Assembly: GCF_029688845.1 (NCBI RefSeq)
Contig: NZ_JARUKW010000020.1
Coordinates: 1-64,000, forward strand
Length of the DNA: 64,000 nt
Source of the DNA: Natronococcus sp. A-GB1
Lineage (GTDB): Archaea; Halobacteriota; Halobacteria; Halobacteriales; Natrialbaceae
Direction: 5' to 3'
The position numbers and the translations under genes were made by a program. The notes beneath the pieces were generated by a model. The model did not search any database, had not been told where the DNA came from, and was given only the letters and a program-made list of their open reading frames with translations. The first letter of the stretch is position 1, and every line of letters starts with the position of its first letter. Positions 1 through 8,475 of this stretch are shown piece after piece.

Positions 1-2
1 GC

Positions 3-761
3 CCCGCCGCCCCCCCCCCCCCCCGCCACCCCTTCCAGCTCGGGGGCTGTGGCGGGCTGGCGCCCGAGGAGTACTACGAGGGCAGCGAGCAGGTCGCCGA
101 CTTTCTTCGACTGCAGGGCGCGGACCGCCGCGAGTGGGACGTTCCCGAGCCCGACCGACGGGCACCGGAGGCCGAGTGGGGGTTCGACCCGGCCTTACGC
201 GAGGACCTCGAGCGGATCGCGGACGAACGCGACTACGAACTCCGTCGGCTCGCGTTCGACGATCCGCGGGAGCTGAGCCCGTTCGTCGCCGATCGCTACC
301 GCGAGCGCTACGAGGCCCGCGACCGATCGGTCGACCGCCTGCTCGTCCAGTCGTTCGCGCTGGTCGAGCCCTGGTGGACCCTTCGGACGGGATCGGTCCC
401 CTACTGGACCGCGTTCAACACCCGTTCGGATGTGGAGTACCTCGAGGAGTACCTTGACGACAGCGAGCCCTACGACGAGATCCGCTCGACGCTGTTCTCC
501 CACGGGATGGAGTCGGCGGGGTTAGCCTCCACTGCGGAGTGGAAGGGAGTCCTCTCGCGCGCCCGCGACGAGTACGGGTTCGTCGGCGTCGACGAGGCGG
601 AGTTCCCCTACGACGTCGAAACGCAGGTCAGGTACCACGACGACCTGCCCGAGGAGATCGACGCGCGCCATCCCCTCCCCCCGGCGATGGCGTTCGACCG
701 GTTCGAGTCGATTACCGAGGACGTCGCTCCGGAGTACGGGCTCGAGTGGAAGGCGGAGTGA
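3..761 (+). CDS. Hypothetical protein, 5' end outside the window
   Basis: The frame is open from the left edge to the TGA at 759-761, giving 252 visible residues with no start codon that must be used. A GTG at 432 opens a shorter version, but the reading upstream of it (for example WWTLRTGSVPYW and DRYRERYEARDRSVDRL) has the same acidic, high-GC3 character, so the gene extends further left. No family is recognised. The visible part is soluble and rich in Asp, Glu and Tyr, with no membrane segment. It converges with the YeiH-like gene, with one base between the two stops. The first 24 bases include a 15-C run and may be unreliable. Confidence 0.7.
   Translation, partial: PAAPPPPRHPFQLGGCGGLAPEEYYEGSEQVADFLRLQGADRREWDVPEPDRRAPEAEWGFDPALREDLERIADERDYELRRLAFDDPRELSPFVADRYRERYEARDRSVDRLLVQSFALVEPWWTLRTGSVPYWTAFNTRSDVEYLEEYLDDSEPYDEIRSTLFSHGMESAGLASTAEWKGVLSRARDEYGFVGVDEAEFPYDVETQVRYHDDLPEEIDARHPLPPAMAFDRFESITEDVAPEYGLEWKAE
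10..24. repeat. Run of 15 C at the window edge
   Basis: Positions 10-24 are all C. In frame they would encode prolines before the readable part of the partial gene. A homopolymer of this length at a sequence end is more likely an assembly or read-end artefact than biology. Confidence 0.6.
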
Positions 762-762
762 C

Positions 763-1746
763 TCAGAGGACGGCGAGCAACACCACGAGCGAGAGCGTGC
801 TGACGAGCACCAGCGCCGTCAGCACGACGACGGCGGGCAACAGTCCCGTCCGGCGGAGCTCGGCGAGTCGAATCTCCGTCCCGAGACCGACGAACGCGAG
901 CAGGAACAGCCAGCCGTACAGCTCCTCGATCGCCGCCCGCTGGGACGCCGAGAGCAGCCCCGCGCTCGCGACGACCATGAGCGCGAAGAAGCCGAGGACG
1001 AACGTCGGCACCTCCTCGAGGAGCGTCCTCGCCGAGGGGTGCGATCCCCCGCCGGATCGGGCGTAGTAGCTCGCGTACGCCAGCACGACGACGCCGATCA
1101 GGGCGTTCCGGGCGAGCTTCGTCATCGTCGCCCACTGGCCGGCGAGCTCCGAGTGGGTGAAGCCGACGGCGACGACTGGCCCTGTCGAGAACATGCTGAC
1201 GCCGGCCCAGACACCGAAGACGGTGCCCGAGAGGCCGAGCAGATCGCCGATTAGCGGGTAGACGACGATCGTCACGGCATCGAACAACAACACCGTCGCC
1301 GCGGCGTAGGCGATCTGGTTCTCCCGAGCCCGGATCGCACCGGCGACCGCGACGACCGCGGAGACGCCGCAGATCCCCGACCCCGCCGCCAGCAGCGAGC
1401 CGAGCCGGCCGGTGATCCCGAAGACGTTGCGCGCGAGCAACTCGACGACGAGGATCGTTCCCGCGGAGACACAGACGACGATCGCGAGGACGAGCGCGCC
1501 CGTCTCGAGGACAGTGCCGAGCGTCACCGACGCCCCCATGAGGACGATCCCGGCGGCCAGCCAGAAGCCGTGGGTCGCGATCCCCGCCTCGAGTCGCTTC
1601 GGGACGTCGACCGTGTTTGCGAGGACGAACCCGACCGCGATAGCGACGAGCAGGGCGTTGAAGCCGACGACTCCCTCGACGCCGCGAGCGAACGCGGCGC
1701 CGAGACAGAGCGCGAGCAGCCCGGGAAGACGGTCTCGTACGCTCAT
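763..1746 (-). CDS. YeiH/UPF0324-family membrane protein (putative sulfate exporter family), copy 1
   Basis: The 327-residue polytopic protein has about ten hydrophobic segments. It shows the family core LLAAGSGICGVSAVVAVAGA, in which the GSGICG stretch is nearly invariant, and a later SMFSTGPVVAVGF segment. These place it in the Cons_hypoth698 (YeiH) family, often labelled putative sulfate exporters although the substrate is unproven. The ATG at 1746 gives a sensible N-terminal membrane segment. A close paralogue lies at 5986-6975, so the two copies bracket the Pst-like operon. The family assignment is firm; the transported ion is unknown. Confidence 0.88.
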   Translation of the reverse strand: MSVRDRLPGLLALCLGAAFARGVEGVVGFNALLVAIAVGFVLANTVDVPKRLEAGIATHGFWLAAGIVLMGASVTLGTVLETGALVLAIVVCVSAGTILVVELLARNVFGITGRLGSLLAAGSGICGVSAVVAVAGAIRARENQIAYAAATVLLFDAVTIVVYPLIGDLLGLSGTVFGVWAGVSMFSTGPVVAVGFTHSELAGQWATMTKLARNALIGVVVLAYASYYARSGGGSHPSARTLLEEVPTFVLGFFALMVVASAGLLSASQRAAIEELYGWLFLLAFVGLGTEIRLAELRRTGLLPAVVVLTALVLVSTLSLVVLLAVL

Positions 1747-2023
1747 CGTGAGTAGCGCGCTCGAGGGCAGTGATCGCGGCGACGGTTAGGAGCACCGACA
1801 CCGACGCGTTTCGGTCGGCGCTCGAGGGGTGCCCGGCTGGAGCGGACGATCGTATCGGGCGGGAGCCACTGGCCGGACGTCATCTGTTCGGCGCTTCGAA
1901 GCGATGGTGGTAACCGCTGTCGATACTGCCCGCAGACGCTCGGCACCCGCGTCTCGCTCCCGTTTCCCTGGGAGGAGGCGCCGAGGCGAGACGCGACGAT
2001 CGAACCGAACTCGAGCCGACCGA

Positions 2024-2857
2024 CTAGCGGGTGGCGACGGGCTGTTGGTCCGTCACCGACTCCTCGTCAGGTTCGTCGTCGTAGTCGACCGCGGTGTGGC
2101 CCTTCACGAACTCCTGTGTCCGCTCGTGCTTGGGGTTCTCGAAGAACGAGCGCGTGTCGTTGGCCTCGACGAGCTCGCCCAGGTAGAGAAAGATCACGTC
2201 GTCGGCCAGTCGCTTGGCCTGGTCCATGCTGTGAGTGACCATGATGATCGTGTACTCCTCCTTGAGATCCTCGAGCGTCTCTTCGACCTGTTCGGCCGAG
2301 ATCGGGTCCAGCGCGGAGGTGACCTCGTCACAGAGCAACACCTCGGGTTCGACGGCCAGCGAGCGGGCGAGACAGAGCCGCTGGATCTGCCCCGTCGAGA
2401 GCTCGGCGCCGGGGTCGTCCAGACGATCTTTCACCTCGTCCCAGAGGTTGACTTTCCGGAGGTAGCTCTCGACGAGGTCGTCGAGCTCCTCGCTCGAGTA
2501 GTCGCCGTGGATCTTCGCGCCGTAGGCGACGTTGTTGTAGATCGACAGCGGCAGCGCCGTCGGCGTCTGCGGGACGTACCCTACTCGCCGCCTGATCTCG
2601 GGCAGCGGGTCGTCGGTGTCGTAGATCGCCTCGTCGCCGAGGTACACCTCGCCGGTGATCTCGGCGTTTGGCTGGATCTCGTGGAGGCGGTTCAGCGCCT
2701 TCAGCAGGGTGGACTTGCCACAGCCCGAGGGCCCGATGATGGCCGTCAGCTTGTTCTCGGCGAACTCGGTGCTGACGCCGTCGACCGCGGTTACTTCCCT
2801 GTTTCCGGTGTACGTTACCTCGAGATCGTCGGTGCGGAGTGCGATATCGTTACTCAT
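2024..2857 (-). CDS. pstB: PstB-like phosphate-type ABC transporter ATP-binding protein
   Basis: This 277-aa cytoplasmic ATPase would power the importer made by the three upstream genes. Walker A (GPSGCGKST) is at residues 42-50, the PstB-type Q-loop stretch PLSIYNNVAYG at about 103-113, Walker B (LLCDE) at 174-178, and a His switch in MVTHSMDQA. The ABC signature is LSTGQ (153-157) rather than LSGGQ, and the Q-loop lead-in is PQTPTAL rather than the usual FQKPNPF, so this is a divergent PstB. The ATG at 2857 overlaps the pstA stop as ATGA; the longer upstream frame is pstA antisense context. An acidic tail follows residue 250. Phosphate is the family substrate, but another oxyanion cannot be excluded. 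Confidence 0.85.
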   Translation of the reverse strand: MSNDIALRTDDLEVTYTGNREVTAVDGVSTEFAENKLTAIIGPSGCGKSTLLKALNRLHEIQPNAEITGEVYLGDEAIYDTDDPLPEIRRRVGYVPQTPTALPLSIYNNVAYGAKIHGDYSSEELDDLVESYLRKVNLWDEVKDRLDDPGAELSTGQIQRLCLARSLAVEPEVLLCDEVTSALDPISAEQVEETLEDLKEEYTIIMVTHSMDQAKRLADDVIFLYLGELVEANDTRSFFENPKHERTQEFVKGHTAVDYDDEPDEESVTDQQPVATR

Positions 2858-3714
2858 GAGTGTCTTCCTCCTGGTGCGAAGCGAGCGAACCTCCCGGCGA
2901 GGAGCTTCGAGGCCAGTATCAGTGCGAGCACGGCGACGATCAGGACGAACGACGCCGCGTAGGCGTGCGAGCGGACTTCGGCGTTGAACGACGCCGCCTG
3001 CTCGAAGATGAGGATCGGCAGCGTCGTCGCGGGATCGAACGGGCCGCCGGGCATCTGCGTGCTCCGCCCGGCCGTAAAGAGGACGGTGGCGGCGTCGCCG
3101 ATCCCGCGGGCGAAGCCCATGATGATCCCGGCGATGACACCCGGTAGGGCCGCGCGGACGGTCATCCGTGCGGTTTCGAACCGCGTCGCGCCCAGTCCGT
3201 AGGACGCCTCCTTGACCGCGTCCGGAGCCGCCCGCAGCGCCTCGTCGGCGTAGCGAGTCATGATCGGGTACTGGAAGATCGCGATCGCGATCGTCCCGAA
3301 GATCAGGCTCGTCTGGGCGCCGACGGCGATGATGATCGTCAGCACGAACACCCCGTAGACGATCGGCGGCGTCCCCCAAAGCACGTTCAGGAACATGTTG
3401 ATCACGTCCGACGTGCGCTCGCTCGAGTAGTCGCTCTGGAGGAACATGGCCGTCGAGATCGCCAGGATCGAGGCGACCACCGTCGCGGGGACGACGATGA
3501 AGATACTGCCCAGGACGGCGTGGAGGAACCCGCCGCCGCCGTCCAGCATGTACCGCGAACCCGGCGCCGTCACCATCACCGCGGGATCGGTGACGAAGAC
3601 GCGTCCGCCCCGCCAGAGGGTGACGCCGACGACCATCACCAGGACTCCGAGGATGAGCGCGGCGCTCGCGCGGGCGAGGAAGCCGAACAGTCGCTGCTCG
3701 GTGTAGCGGTCCAT
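2854..3714 (-). CDS. pstA: PstA-like phosphate-type ABC transporter permease
   Basis: The 286-aa inner-membrane permease has six predicted segments and the binding-protein-dependent EAA loop (EASYGLGATRFETARMTV, about residues 180-195). The later segment GFARGIGDAATVLFTAG corresponds to the GxxxGE region of PstA proteins. The ATG at 3714 overlaps the pstC stop as ATGA, the same coupling seen between pstA and pstB, and is preferred to an in-frame ATG at 3726. It should pair with the pstC product to form the membrane channel. Confidence 0.85.
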   Translation of the reverse strand: MDRYTEQRLFGFLARASAALILGVLVMVVGVTLWRGGRVFVTDPAVMVTAPGSRYMLDGGGGFLHAVLGSIFIVVPATVVASILAISTAMFLQSDYSSERTSDVINMFLNVLWGTPPIVYGVFVLTIIIAVGAQTSLIFGTIAIAIFQYPIMTRYADEALRAAPDAVKEASYGLGATRFETARMTVRAALPGVIAGIIMGFARGIGDAATVLFTAGRSTQMPGGPFDPATTLPILIFEQAASFNAEVRSHAYAASFVLIVAVLALILASKLLAGRFARFAPGGRHS

Positions 3715-4652
3715 CAGTACTGCCACCTCCGTTGCAGGCGGCGACGGACGAGCATCGCCCCGAAGTTAAAGATCCAGACGATGACGAGCAACATCAGCCC
3801 GACGAGGATCAGCGCCGACTGGGTCAGCGGGATCGACATCAGCTCGCCGAAGTCGTTGACGATCAGCGTCGGCAGCGTCTCGCCGGCGTCGAACGGGCTC
3901 TCGGGAATCGCCGTCTGGCCGCCGATCAGCATCGCGGGAACGATCGTCGCACCGAAGACGCGACCGAAGCCGAGCAGGATTGCGGAGAAGATCCCCGGTC
4001 CTGCGGCTCGCAGCAGGACGGTGCGAATCGTCTCCCACTTCGTCGCACCGACGCCCAGCGAGGACTCGCGGAGTTCGTCGGGTAGCGCCTCGAGCGATTC
4101 GACCGACAGCGAGATCATGAACGGAGTGACGATGATCGCCATCACGAGACTCACCGTCACGATGCCGAGTCCGATACTGTGGGCGCCGACGGCGGGCGCG
4201 AGGTAGTCGCCGACGAACGGGACGACGACGATCAGGCCGACGAGCCCGAAGATGACGCTCGGAATCGCCGCGAGCACGTCGATGAACGACGAGACGAGCA
4301 CCTTCGTCCGGCCCTCGGCGTACTCGGCGATGTAGATCGCCGCGAGGATCGCCAGCGGCGTCCCCATCGCCATCGAGAGGACGGTGACGTAGATCGTACC
4401 GACGATCGCCGGCAGGAAGCCGAACTCGTCGGCTGCGGGATCCCAGTTCGAGGACGTCATCATCTGGAACAGCGAGTACTCGGAGACGATCGGGATCGAC
4501 TGCTGGACGAGCGTCAGGACGATGAGCCCGAACAGCGCGACGGCGAAGAGGCCGGCGCCGACGAGCCAGTAACTGCTCAGGCGCTCGAGCAGGAGCCGTC
4601 GGTCGAGTCGGTTCGAACCGCCGGATCGGTCGGTTTCGGTTGCCGTGCCCAT
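3714..4652 (-). CDS. pstC: PstC-like phosphate-type ABC transporter permease
   Basis: The 312-aa permease has a short hydrophilic N-terminus followed by six membrane segments. FLPAIVGTIYVTVLSM and DVLAAIPSVIFGL are typical of PstC, and the EAA-type loop ESSLGVGATKWETIRTVLL is present. Where phosphate PstC usually reads GRALGETMAVTMVIGN, this protein has GRVFGATIVPAMLIGG, so a conserved Glu and Thr are replaced. It starts one base after the pstS stop (TGAGATG), which implies translational coupling. Substrate as for the operon: probably phosphate, not proven. Confidence 0.85.
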   Translation of the reverse strand: MGTATETDRSGGSNRLDRRLLLERLSSYWLVGAGLFAVALFGLIVLTLVQQSIPIVSEYSLFQMMTSSNWDPAADEFGFLPAIVGTIYVTVLSMAMGTPLAILAAIYIAEYAEGRTKVLVSSFIDVLAAIPSVIFGLVGLIVVVPFVGDYLAPAVGAHSIGLGIVTVSLVMAIIVTPFMISLSVESLEALPDELRESSLGVGATKWETIRTVLLRAAGPGIFSAILLGFGRVFGATIVPAMLIGGQTAIPESPFDAGETLPTLIVNDFGELMSIPLTQSALILVGLMLLVIVWIFNFGAMLVRRRLQRRWQY

Positions 4653-4653
4653 C

Positions 4654-5634
4654 TCAGGAAGCCTCCGCGAGGATCTCGCGCTGTTCCTCGAGCTGTTCGT
4701 CGCTGATCGGCGCGTAGCCGTTGTCGCGGACGTACTGCTGGCCCTCCGTGAGGACCCACTTGACGAAGTCGGCCGCCTCCTCGTCGAACTCGCCGTTGGC
4801 GGCCAGGTACATGTCCCGGGCCGGCGGGGAGGGGTAGCGGTCCTCCTCGACGGCGGTGAGGAACTCGTCGCGGGTCTCGTAGAACTCCTCCTCGGGAGAG
4901 AGTGTCCCGCTCTCGTCGCGGTCGAGCGGAACCGGGCGGATATTCATCTCGAGGTCGCCCGTATTGAAGTCGTAGACGTAGTTGATGTTGTTCAGCGAGA
5001 TGCCGTGGGAGTCGTTGTTGATCGCCTGAGCGACCTGCTGGTCCCCGTCGAAGTTGCCGTCGGCCATGTCCTCGAGTTCGTTCTCGGTGTAGCCGCCGAG
5101 GAACTCGCCCCACTGCTGGTAGGCCGCCGAGGAGTCCGAGCGCCCGTAGACGAAGATGGGTTCGTCGACGTCGCCGTCGACAAGCTCGCCCCAGTTCGTG
5201 ATTTCCTTGGAGAAGATGGCCGCGAGCTCGTCCTGCGTGAGGCCGTTTTCCCAGAGCTCGCCGAAGATCGGGTTGTCGACGTTGACCGTGCCGACGACGG
5301 TGTCGATGAGCATCGCGGTGGCGACCAGCCCCTGTTCGATCTCCTCCTCGTCGGGGTCGCGTCCCATCATCGCGATGTCGACCTGGTCGTTCATGACGTC
5401 GGAGACGCCGACACCGGTTCCGCCGCCGGAGACGTCGATGTCGACGTCGCGTTCGTCGGTGTAGATATCGGCCCAGACCTGTACCATCGGCAGCGGGCCG
5501 ACGCCGCCGGAGATGCGAATCGTCGACTCCGAGCCGGCATCGGAGTCCGACCCCGCCAGACAGCCCGAAAGCGCAACCGCAGAGCTGGCCCCGAGGGCAG
5601 CTAGTGCAGAACGACGCGAGTAACCCCGATTCAT
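4654..5634 (-). CDS. pstS: PstS-like substrate-binding lipoprotein
   Basis: The 326-aa exported binding protein starts with a Tat-type motif (YSRRSALAALG) and a lipobox ending LSGC, so it should be anchored outside the membrane by lipid. The PBP-like fold is indicated by SGGVGPLPMVQVWADIY, NWGELV and the RSDSSAAYQQW stretch, which lies where PstS proteins normally read RSDGSGT; the altered residues fall in the anion-binding loop. The ATG at 5634 is chosen because GGGAGG sits 5-6 nt upstream and the signal peptide begins there; the frame continues upstream without a plausible signal. First gene of the pst-like operon. Confidence 0.85.
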   Translation of the reverse strand: MNRGYSRRSALAALGASSAVALSGCLAGSDSDAGSESTIRISGGVGPLPMVQVWADIYTDERDVDIDVSGGGTGVGVSDVMNDQVDIAMMGRDPDEEEIEQGLVATAMLIDTVVGTVNVDNPIFGELWENGLTQDELAAIFSKEITNWGELVDGDVDEPIFVYGRSDSSAAYQQWGEFLGGYTENELEDMADGNFDGDQQVAQAINNDSHGISLNNINYVYDFNTGDLEMNIRPVPLDRDESGTLSPEEEFYETRDEFLTAVEEDRYPSPPARDMYLAANGEFDEEAADFVKWVLTEGQQYVRDNGYAPISDEQLEEQREILAEAS

Positions 5635-5985
5635 ACGTGCCTCCCTAAAGGCTAGACGCTTGTATCCCCTCGTGAGCCTGCAATTCTTTGGTTCTCCACC
5701 CGAAACCAGCAAAGCTCTCGGTGGAACGCGGTCCCGCCCCACGGTGCGTTCCTCGCCGCGCCGATCCCGCCACGGACGGCTCTGCGGGCGGTACGGCCGG
5801 ACAACGGCCCGTCCCGTGTGACGCTCCATACGCTACGGCCGTTCTCTGCGGCGGCTCCCGCAGCCCTCGGCGCTCCTGATTCCCGATATTCGACGGAACG
5901 AGCCCGGTACGCCGACCTCGCAAGTATTGCCTCGGACTTCGACGGTCGACCGACCGCACGGACGCTCGAGCGTCCGATCCGGTCG
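5635..5985. other. 351-nt intergenic region between pstS and the second YeiH gene
   Basis: Both flanking genes are on the minus strand, so the region holds the end of the yeiH-like transcript and the promoter of the pst-like operon. A strong ribosome-binding site (GGGAGG on the minus strand, near 5640-5645) precedes pstS. No convincing TATA element could be picked. The open frames here have no coding character and no coding gene is seen. Confidence 0.5.
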
Positions 5986-6975
5986 CTACGCGCCGAACAG
6001 CATCGAGAGGACGACGAGCGAGACCGTGCTGGCGACCACCAGTGCGAGCAGGACGACGAGCGCGGGCGTCAGTCCTGTGCTCCGAAGCTCCGCGAGCTGG
6101 ATCTCCGTGCCGAGCCCGACGAACGCGAGTACGAACAGCCAGTTGTAGGCGTTCTCGATGGACGCCTGCTGGGCCGACGAGAAGACCCCCGCACTCGCCA
6201 GCGCGACCAGAACGAGGAAGCCGAGCACGAACTTCGGGAACTCGTCCCAGAGGGTTCGCAGGGAGGGACGACCCGCGGATCCCGAGCGGGCGTAGTAGCT
6301 CGCGTAGGCGATGACGACGGCGCCGATCAGGGCGTTGCGCGAGAGCTTCGCCATCGTCGCCCACTGGCCGGCGACCTCCGAGTGGGCGAACCCCACGGCG
6401 ACGACGGGTCCCGTCGAGAACATGCTGACGCCGGCCCAGACCCCGAAGACGACGTCGGAGAGCCCGAGCAGATCGCCGACGATCGGGTAGACGACGATCG
6501 TGATCGCGTCGAACAGCAACACCGTCGCCGCCGCGTAGGCGATCTGCTCTTCCCGGGCCCGGATCGCGCCGGCGACCGCGACGACCGCGGAGACGCCACA
6601 GATCCCCGATCCCGCTGCGAGCAGCGAGCCGAGCTGGTCCGCCAGCCCGAAGACGTTGCGCGCGAGCAACTCGACGACGAGAATCGTCAGCGTCGTCACG
6701 GCGACGACGACCAGCAACACGAGTCCGCCGACCTCGAGGATCGTCTCGAGGGTCAGCGACGCGCCCATGAGGACGATCCCGGCACCCAGCCAGAGCTTGT
6801 GGGTGTTGATCCCCGGCTCGAGCCGGTCGGGAACGCCGACGGTGTTCGCCAGCACGAACCCGAGCGCGATGGCGACGAGCAGGTGGTTGAACCCGACGGT
6901 CAGCTCGACCGCTCGCGCGAGAACGGCGCCGAGAAGGAGTGCTGCCAGCCCCGGAAGAAACCGCGCGGCCGACAT
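5986..6975 (-). CDS. YeiH/UPF0324-family membrane protein (putative sulfate exporter family), copy 2
   Basis: The 329-aa polytopic protein is clearly paralogous to the one at 763-1746. They share long identical blocks, including the GSGICG core, the IAYAAATVLLFDA segment and GVWAGVSMFSTGPVVAVGF. The ATG at 6975 (MSAARFLPGL) matches the N-terminus of copy 1 in position. It follows the stop of the 46-aa gene by 4 nt, so the two are probably co-translated. The longer frame back to 7092 would overlap that small gene and is not used. Transported substrate unknown. Confidence 0.87.
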   Translation of the reverse strand: MSAARFLPGLAALLLGAVLARAVELTVGFNHLLVAIALGFVLANTVGVPDRLEPGINTHKLWLGAGIVLMGASLTLETILEVGGLVLLVVVAVTTLTILVVELLARNVFGLADQLGSLLAAGSGICGVSAVVAVAGAIRAREEQIAYAAATVLLFDAITIVVYPIVGDLLGLSDVVFGVWAGVSMFSTGPVVAVGFAHSEVAGQWATMAKLSRNALIGAVVIAYASYYARSGSAGRPSLRTLWDEFPKFVLGFLVLVALASAGVFSSAQQASIENAYNWLFVLAFVGLGTEIQLAELRSTGLTPALVVLLALVVASTVSLVVLSMLFGA

Positions 6976-6979
6976 CTCG

Positions 6980-7120
6980 CTACCAGGGGATCTGCAGCTC
7001 GAAGACGGCGATCGCCGCCACTGTCGTCGCGCCGACGGCGACGCTCTGCCAGTCGCGCTCGAGGTCCCTCCAGCGGGATCGAACGGCCGCAACGCCCCGG
7101 TGTAGTCGAGTACTACCCAT
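6980..7120 (-). CDS. Small 46-aa membrane-anchored protein upstream of the YeiH gene
   Basis: Reading down from the ATG at 7120 gives MGSTRLHRGVAAVRS, then a charged stretch RWRDLERDW, then one hydrophobic segment (VAVGATTVAAIAVFELQIPW), and a TAG at 6980-6982. Four bases separate this stop from the ATG of the YeiH-like gene. A TATA-like TTAAT lies about 30 nt upstream (7149-7153), consistent with a nearly leaderless message. The Arg/Trp-rich start with a single C-terminal membrane segment looks like a real small accessory protein, but no family is recognised. Confidence 0.6.
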   Translation of the reverse strand: MGSTRLHRGVAAVRSRWRDLERDWQSVAVGATTVAAIAVFELQIPW

Positions 7121-7146
7121 TCGTATTAGATCTGCGAACCTGCGCA

Positions 7147-7154
7147 CTTAATCC
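7147..7154 (-). promoter_or_regulatory. Candidate TATA element for the 46-aa gene and second YeiH gene
   Basis: The minus strand reads GGATTAAGTG here, about 30 nt before the ATG at 7120, in a locally AT-richer stretch. The spacing fits a haloarchaeal promoter with a very short leader. Confidence 0.35.
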
Positions 7155-7370
7155 TTGTCGATGCCGTCGGAGATAGGTGTGAAAATTGCCTCCATCTAGG
7201 ACGGTACTGTCGTAGGTGAGAGTAGATATTGCGACGGCTTGTGACACGAGGCATCCTTTTGCTGCTATCTGCGTCGACTTTCGAGCAAAATCGCCGCGTT
7301 CGCAGATCCGAACTCCCGACCAACACCGCCGGGTAGTTCCGCGGAGGCGAAGGGAGGACGACCTCGAGAG

Positions 7371-8447
7371 TCAGCGCGGCCGGTCGGCGAACTCCCGCCA
7401 CAGCGCGGCGGCGACGGTGAACTCCTCGGCGCTCGCGTACCCGCGTTTGACGTACGGCTCGCCCTCGAGCGTGAGTACCTCGAGGAAGGTGCCGTACGGC
7501 GCCATGACGCGCTCGATCCGTTCGACCTCCCGACGGGCCCGCTCCTCGAACCCGTACCGCTCGAGGCCGTTGGCGTACATGAGGCTGTTCCAGGGCCAGA
7601 CGTGGTAGTGGTAGTCCCGGTGGGGCGCGAAGAAGGGGTGGACCTCGCCGACCCCGAACGACCGCTCGCGCATACACAGCCCCGTCGGCGTCTCGAGGTC
7701 CTCGAGCGCGTCGGCGATCGATCGCGCGCGGTCGTCGCCGACGAGGCCGAAGTACAGCGGGACGACGTTCGCGTCGCAGGCGAGGATCCCCGACCCGCGG
7801 CGCTCGTCGAAGTGCCGGCCGTTCCACAGGGTCTCGAGCCCGTCTCGGATCCTCGACGAGTCCGCGCCGGCGGTCTCGAGCCCGCGTCCCTCGAGGGCCT
7901 CGACCGTCGCCAGCCACATCGCAGTGTTGTACGTCTCCCGCGGGGCCGCGGCCGAGTCCCACCAGGAGCTCCCGGATCCGGTGACGATCCCGCCCTCGAC
8001 GAACCGCTCGCGGTGGCGCGCGACGAGTTCGACGACGGCGTCGGCGTGCCCGCCGAGCCCTCCAACCGCGGCCAGCGCGAGCACGACCGCGGGGACGGTG
8101 TCGACGCCCTCGGCCGGCGTCGCGGCGCTGTAGCCGGGGTGGAAGTCGGTGTAGAAGACGTCCGAGGTCGAGAGCTCCGCGAGCAGCGCCGCTGCAGTGT
8201 CGGCGACGACGTCGTCGTATCCCGCCGCCACGAGCCCCGGTGCGGCGAAACAGAGATCCCGGGGCCAGACGCCGTGAAAGTGACCGCCGGACTCGAGGCC
8301 GCGCTCGGCCCGCATCGAGAGGATCCGGTCGGCGGCGCGCTCGAGCGCCCCCGCTCGCCGGTAACCGCGGCGACGCTTCTCGGCGTAGTGGGTGAGGCGT
8401 CGCCGGAGCTCCCGGGCGTAGTAGCGGAGGGTGATCGTGGTTGACAT
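7371..8447 (-). CDS. Six-hairpin glycosidase-like protein
   Basis: The 358-aa soluble protein resembles the (alpha/alpha)6 glycosidase superfamily (glucoamylase, trehalase and debranching-enzyme type). Evidence is the HFHGVWPRDLCFAAPGL stretch near residue 57, comparable with the WxRD motif of those enzymes, the regular Trp/Tyr-rich helical pattern, and HYHVWPWNSLMYANGLERYG near the C-terminus. There is no signal peptide, so it acts in the cytoplasm if active. The ATG at 8447 lies 28 nt after the stop of the acidic membrane protein upstream, suggesting one transcript. Substrate and catalytic residues cannot be assigned; a sugar or compatible-solute hydrolase is possible. Confidence 0.6.
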   Translation of the reverse strand: MSTTITLRYYARELRRRLTHYAEKRRRGYRRAGALERAADRILSMRAERGLESGGHFHGVWPRDLCFAAPGLVAAGYDDVVADTAAALLAELSTSDVFYTDFHPGYSAATPAEGVDTVPAVVLALAAVGGLGGHADAVVELVARHRERFVEGGIVTGSGSSWWDSAAAPRETYNTAMWLATVEALEGRGLETAGADSSRIRDGLETLWNGRHFDERRGSGILACDANVVPLYFGLVGDDRARSIADALEDLETPTGLCMRERSFGVGEVHPFFAPHRDYHYHVWPWNSLMYANGLERYGFEERARREVERIERVMAPYGTFLEVLTLEGEPYVKRGYASAEEFTVAAALWREFADRPR

Positions 8448-8475
8448 CGAATCGAAGAAGGAAACGGATCGCGTA

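Noticed and set aside
1747-2023. Possible small gene between the first YeiH gene and pstB
   Set aside because: A 67-aa minus-strand frame ends at the YeiH start, but it has no hydrophobic or conserved features like the 46-aa gene upstream of the second YeiH copy.
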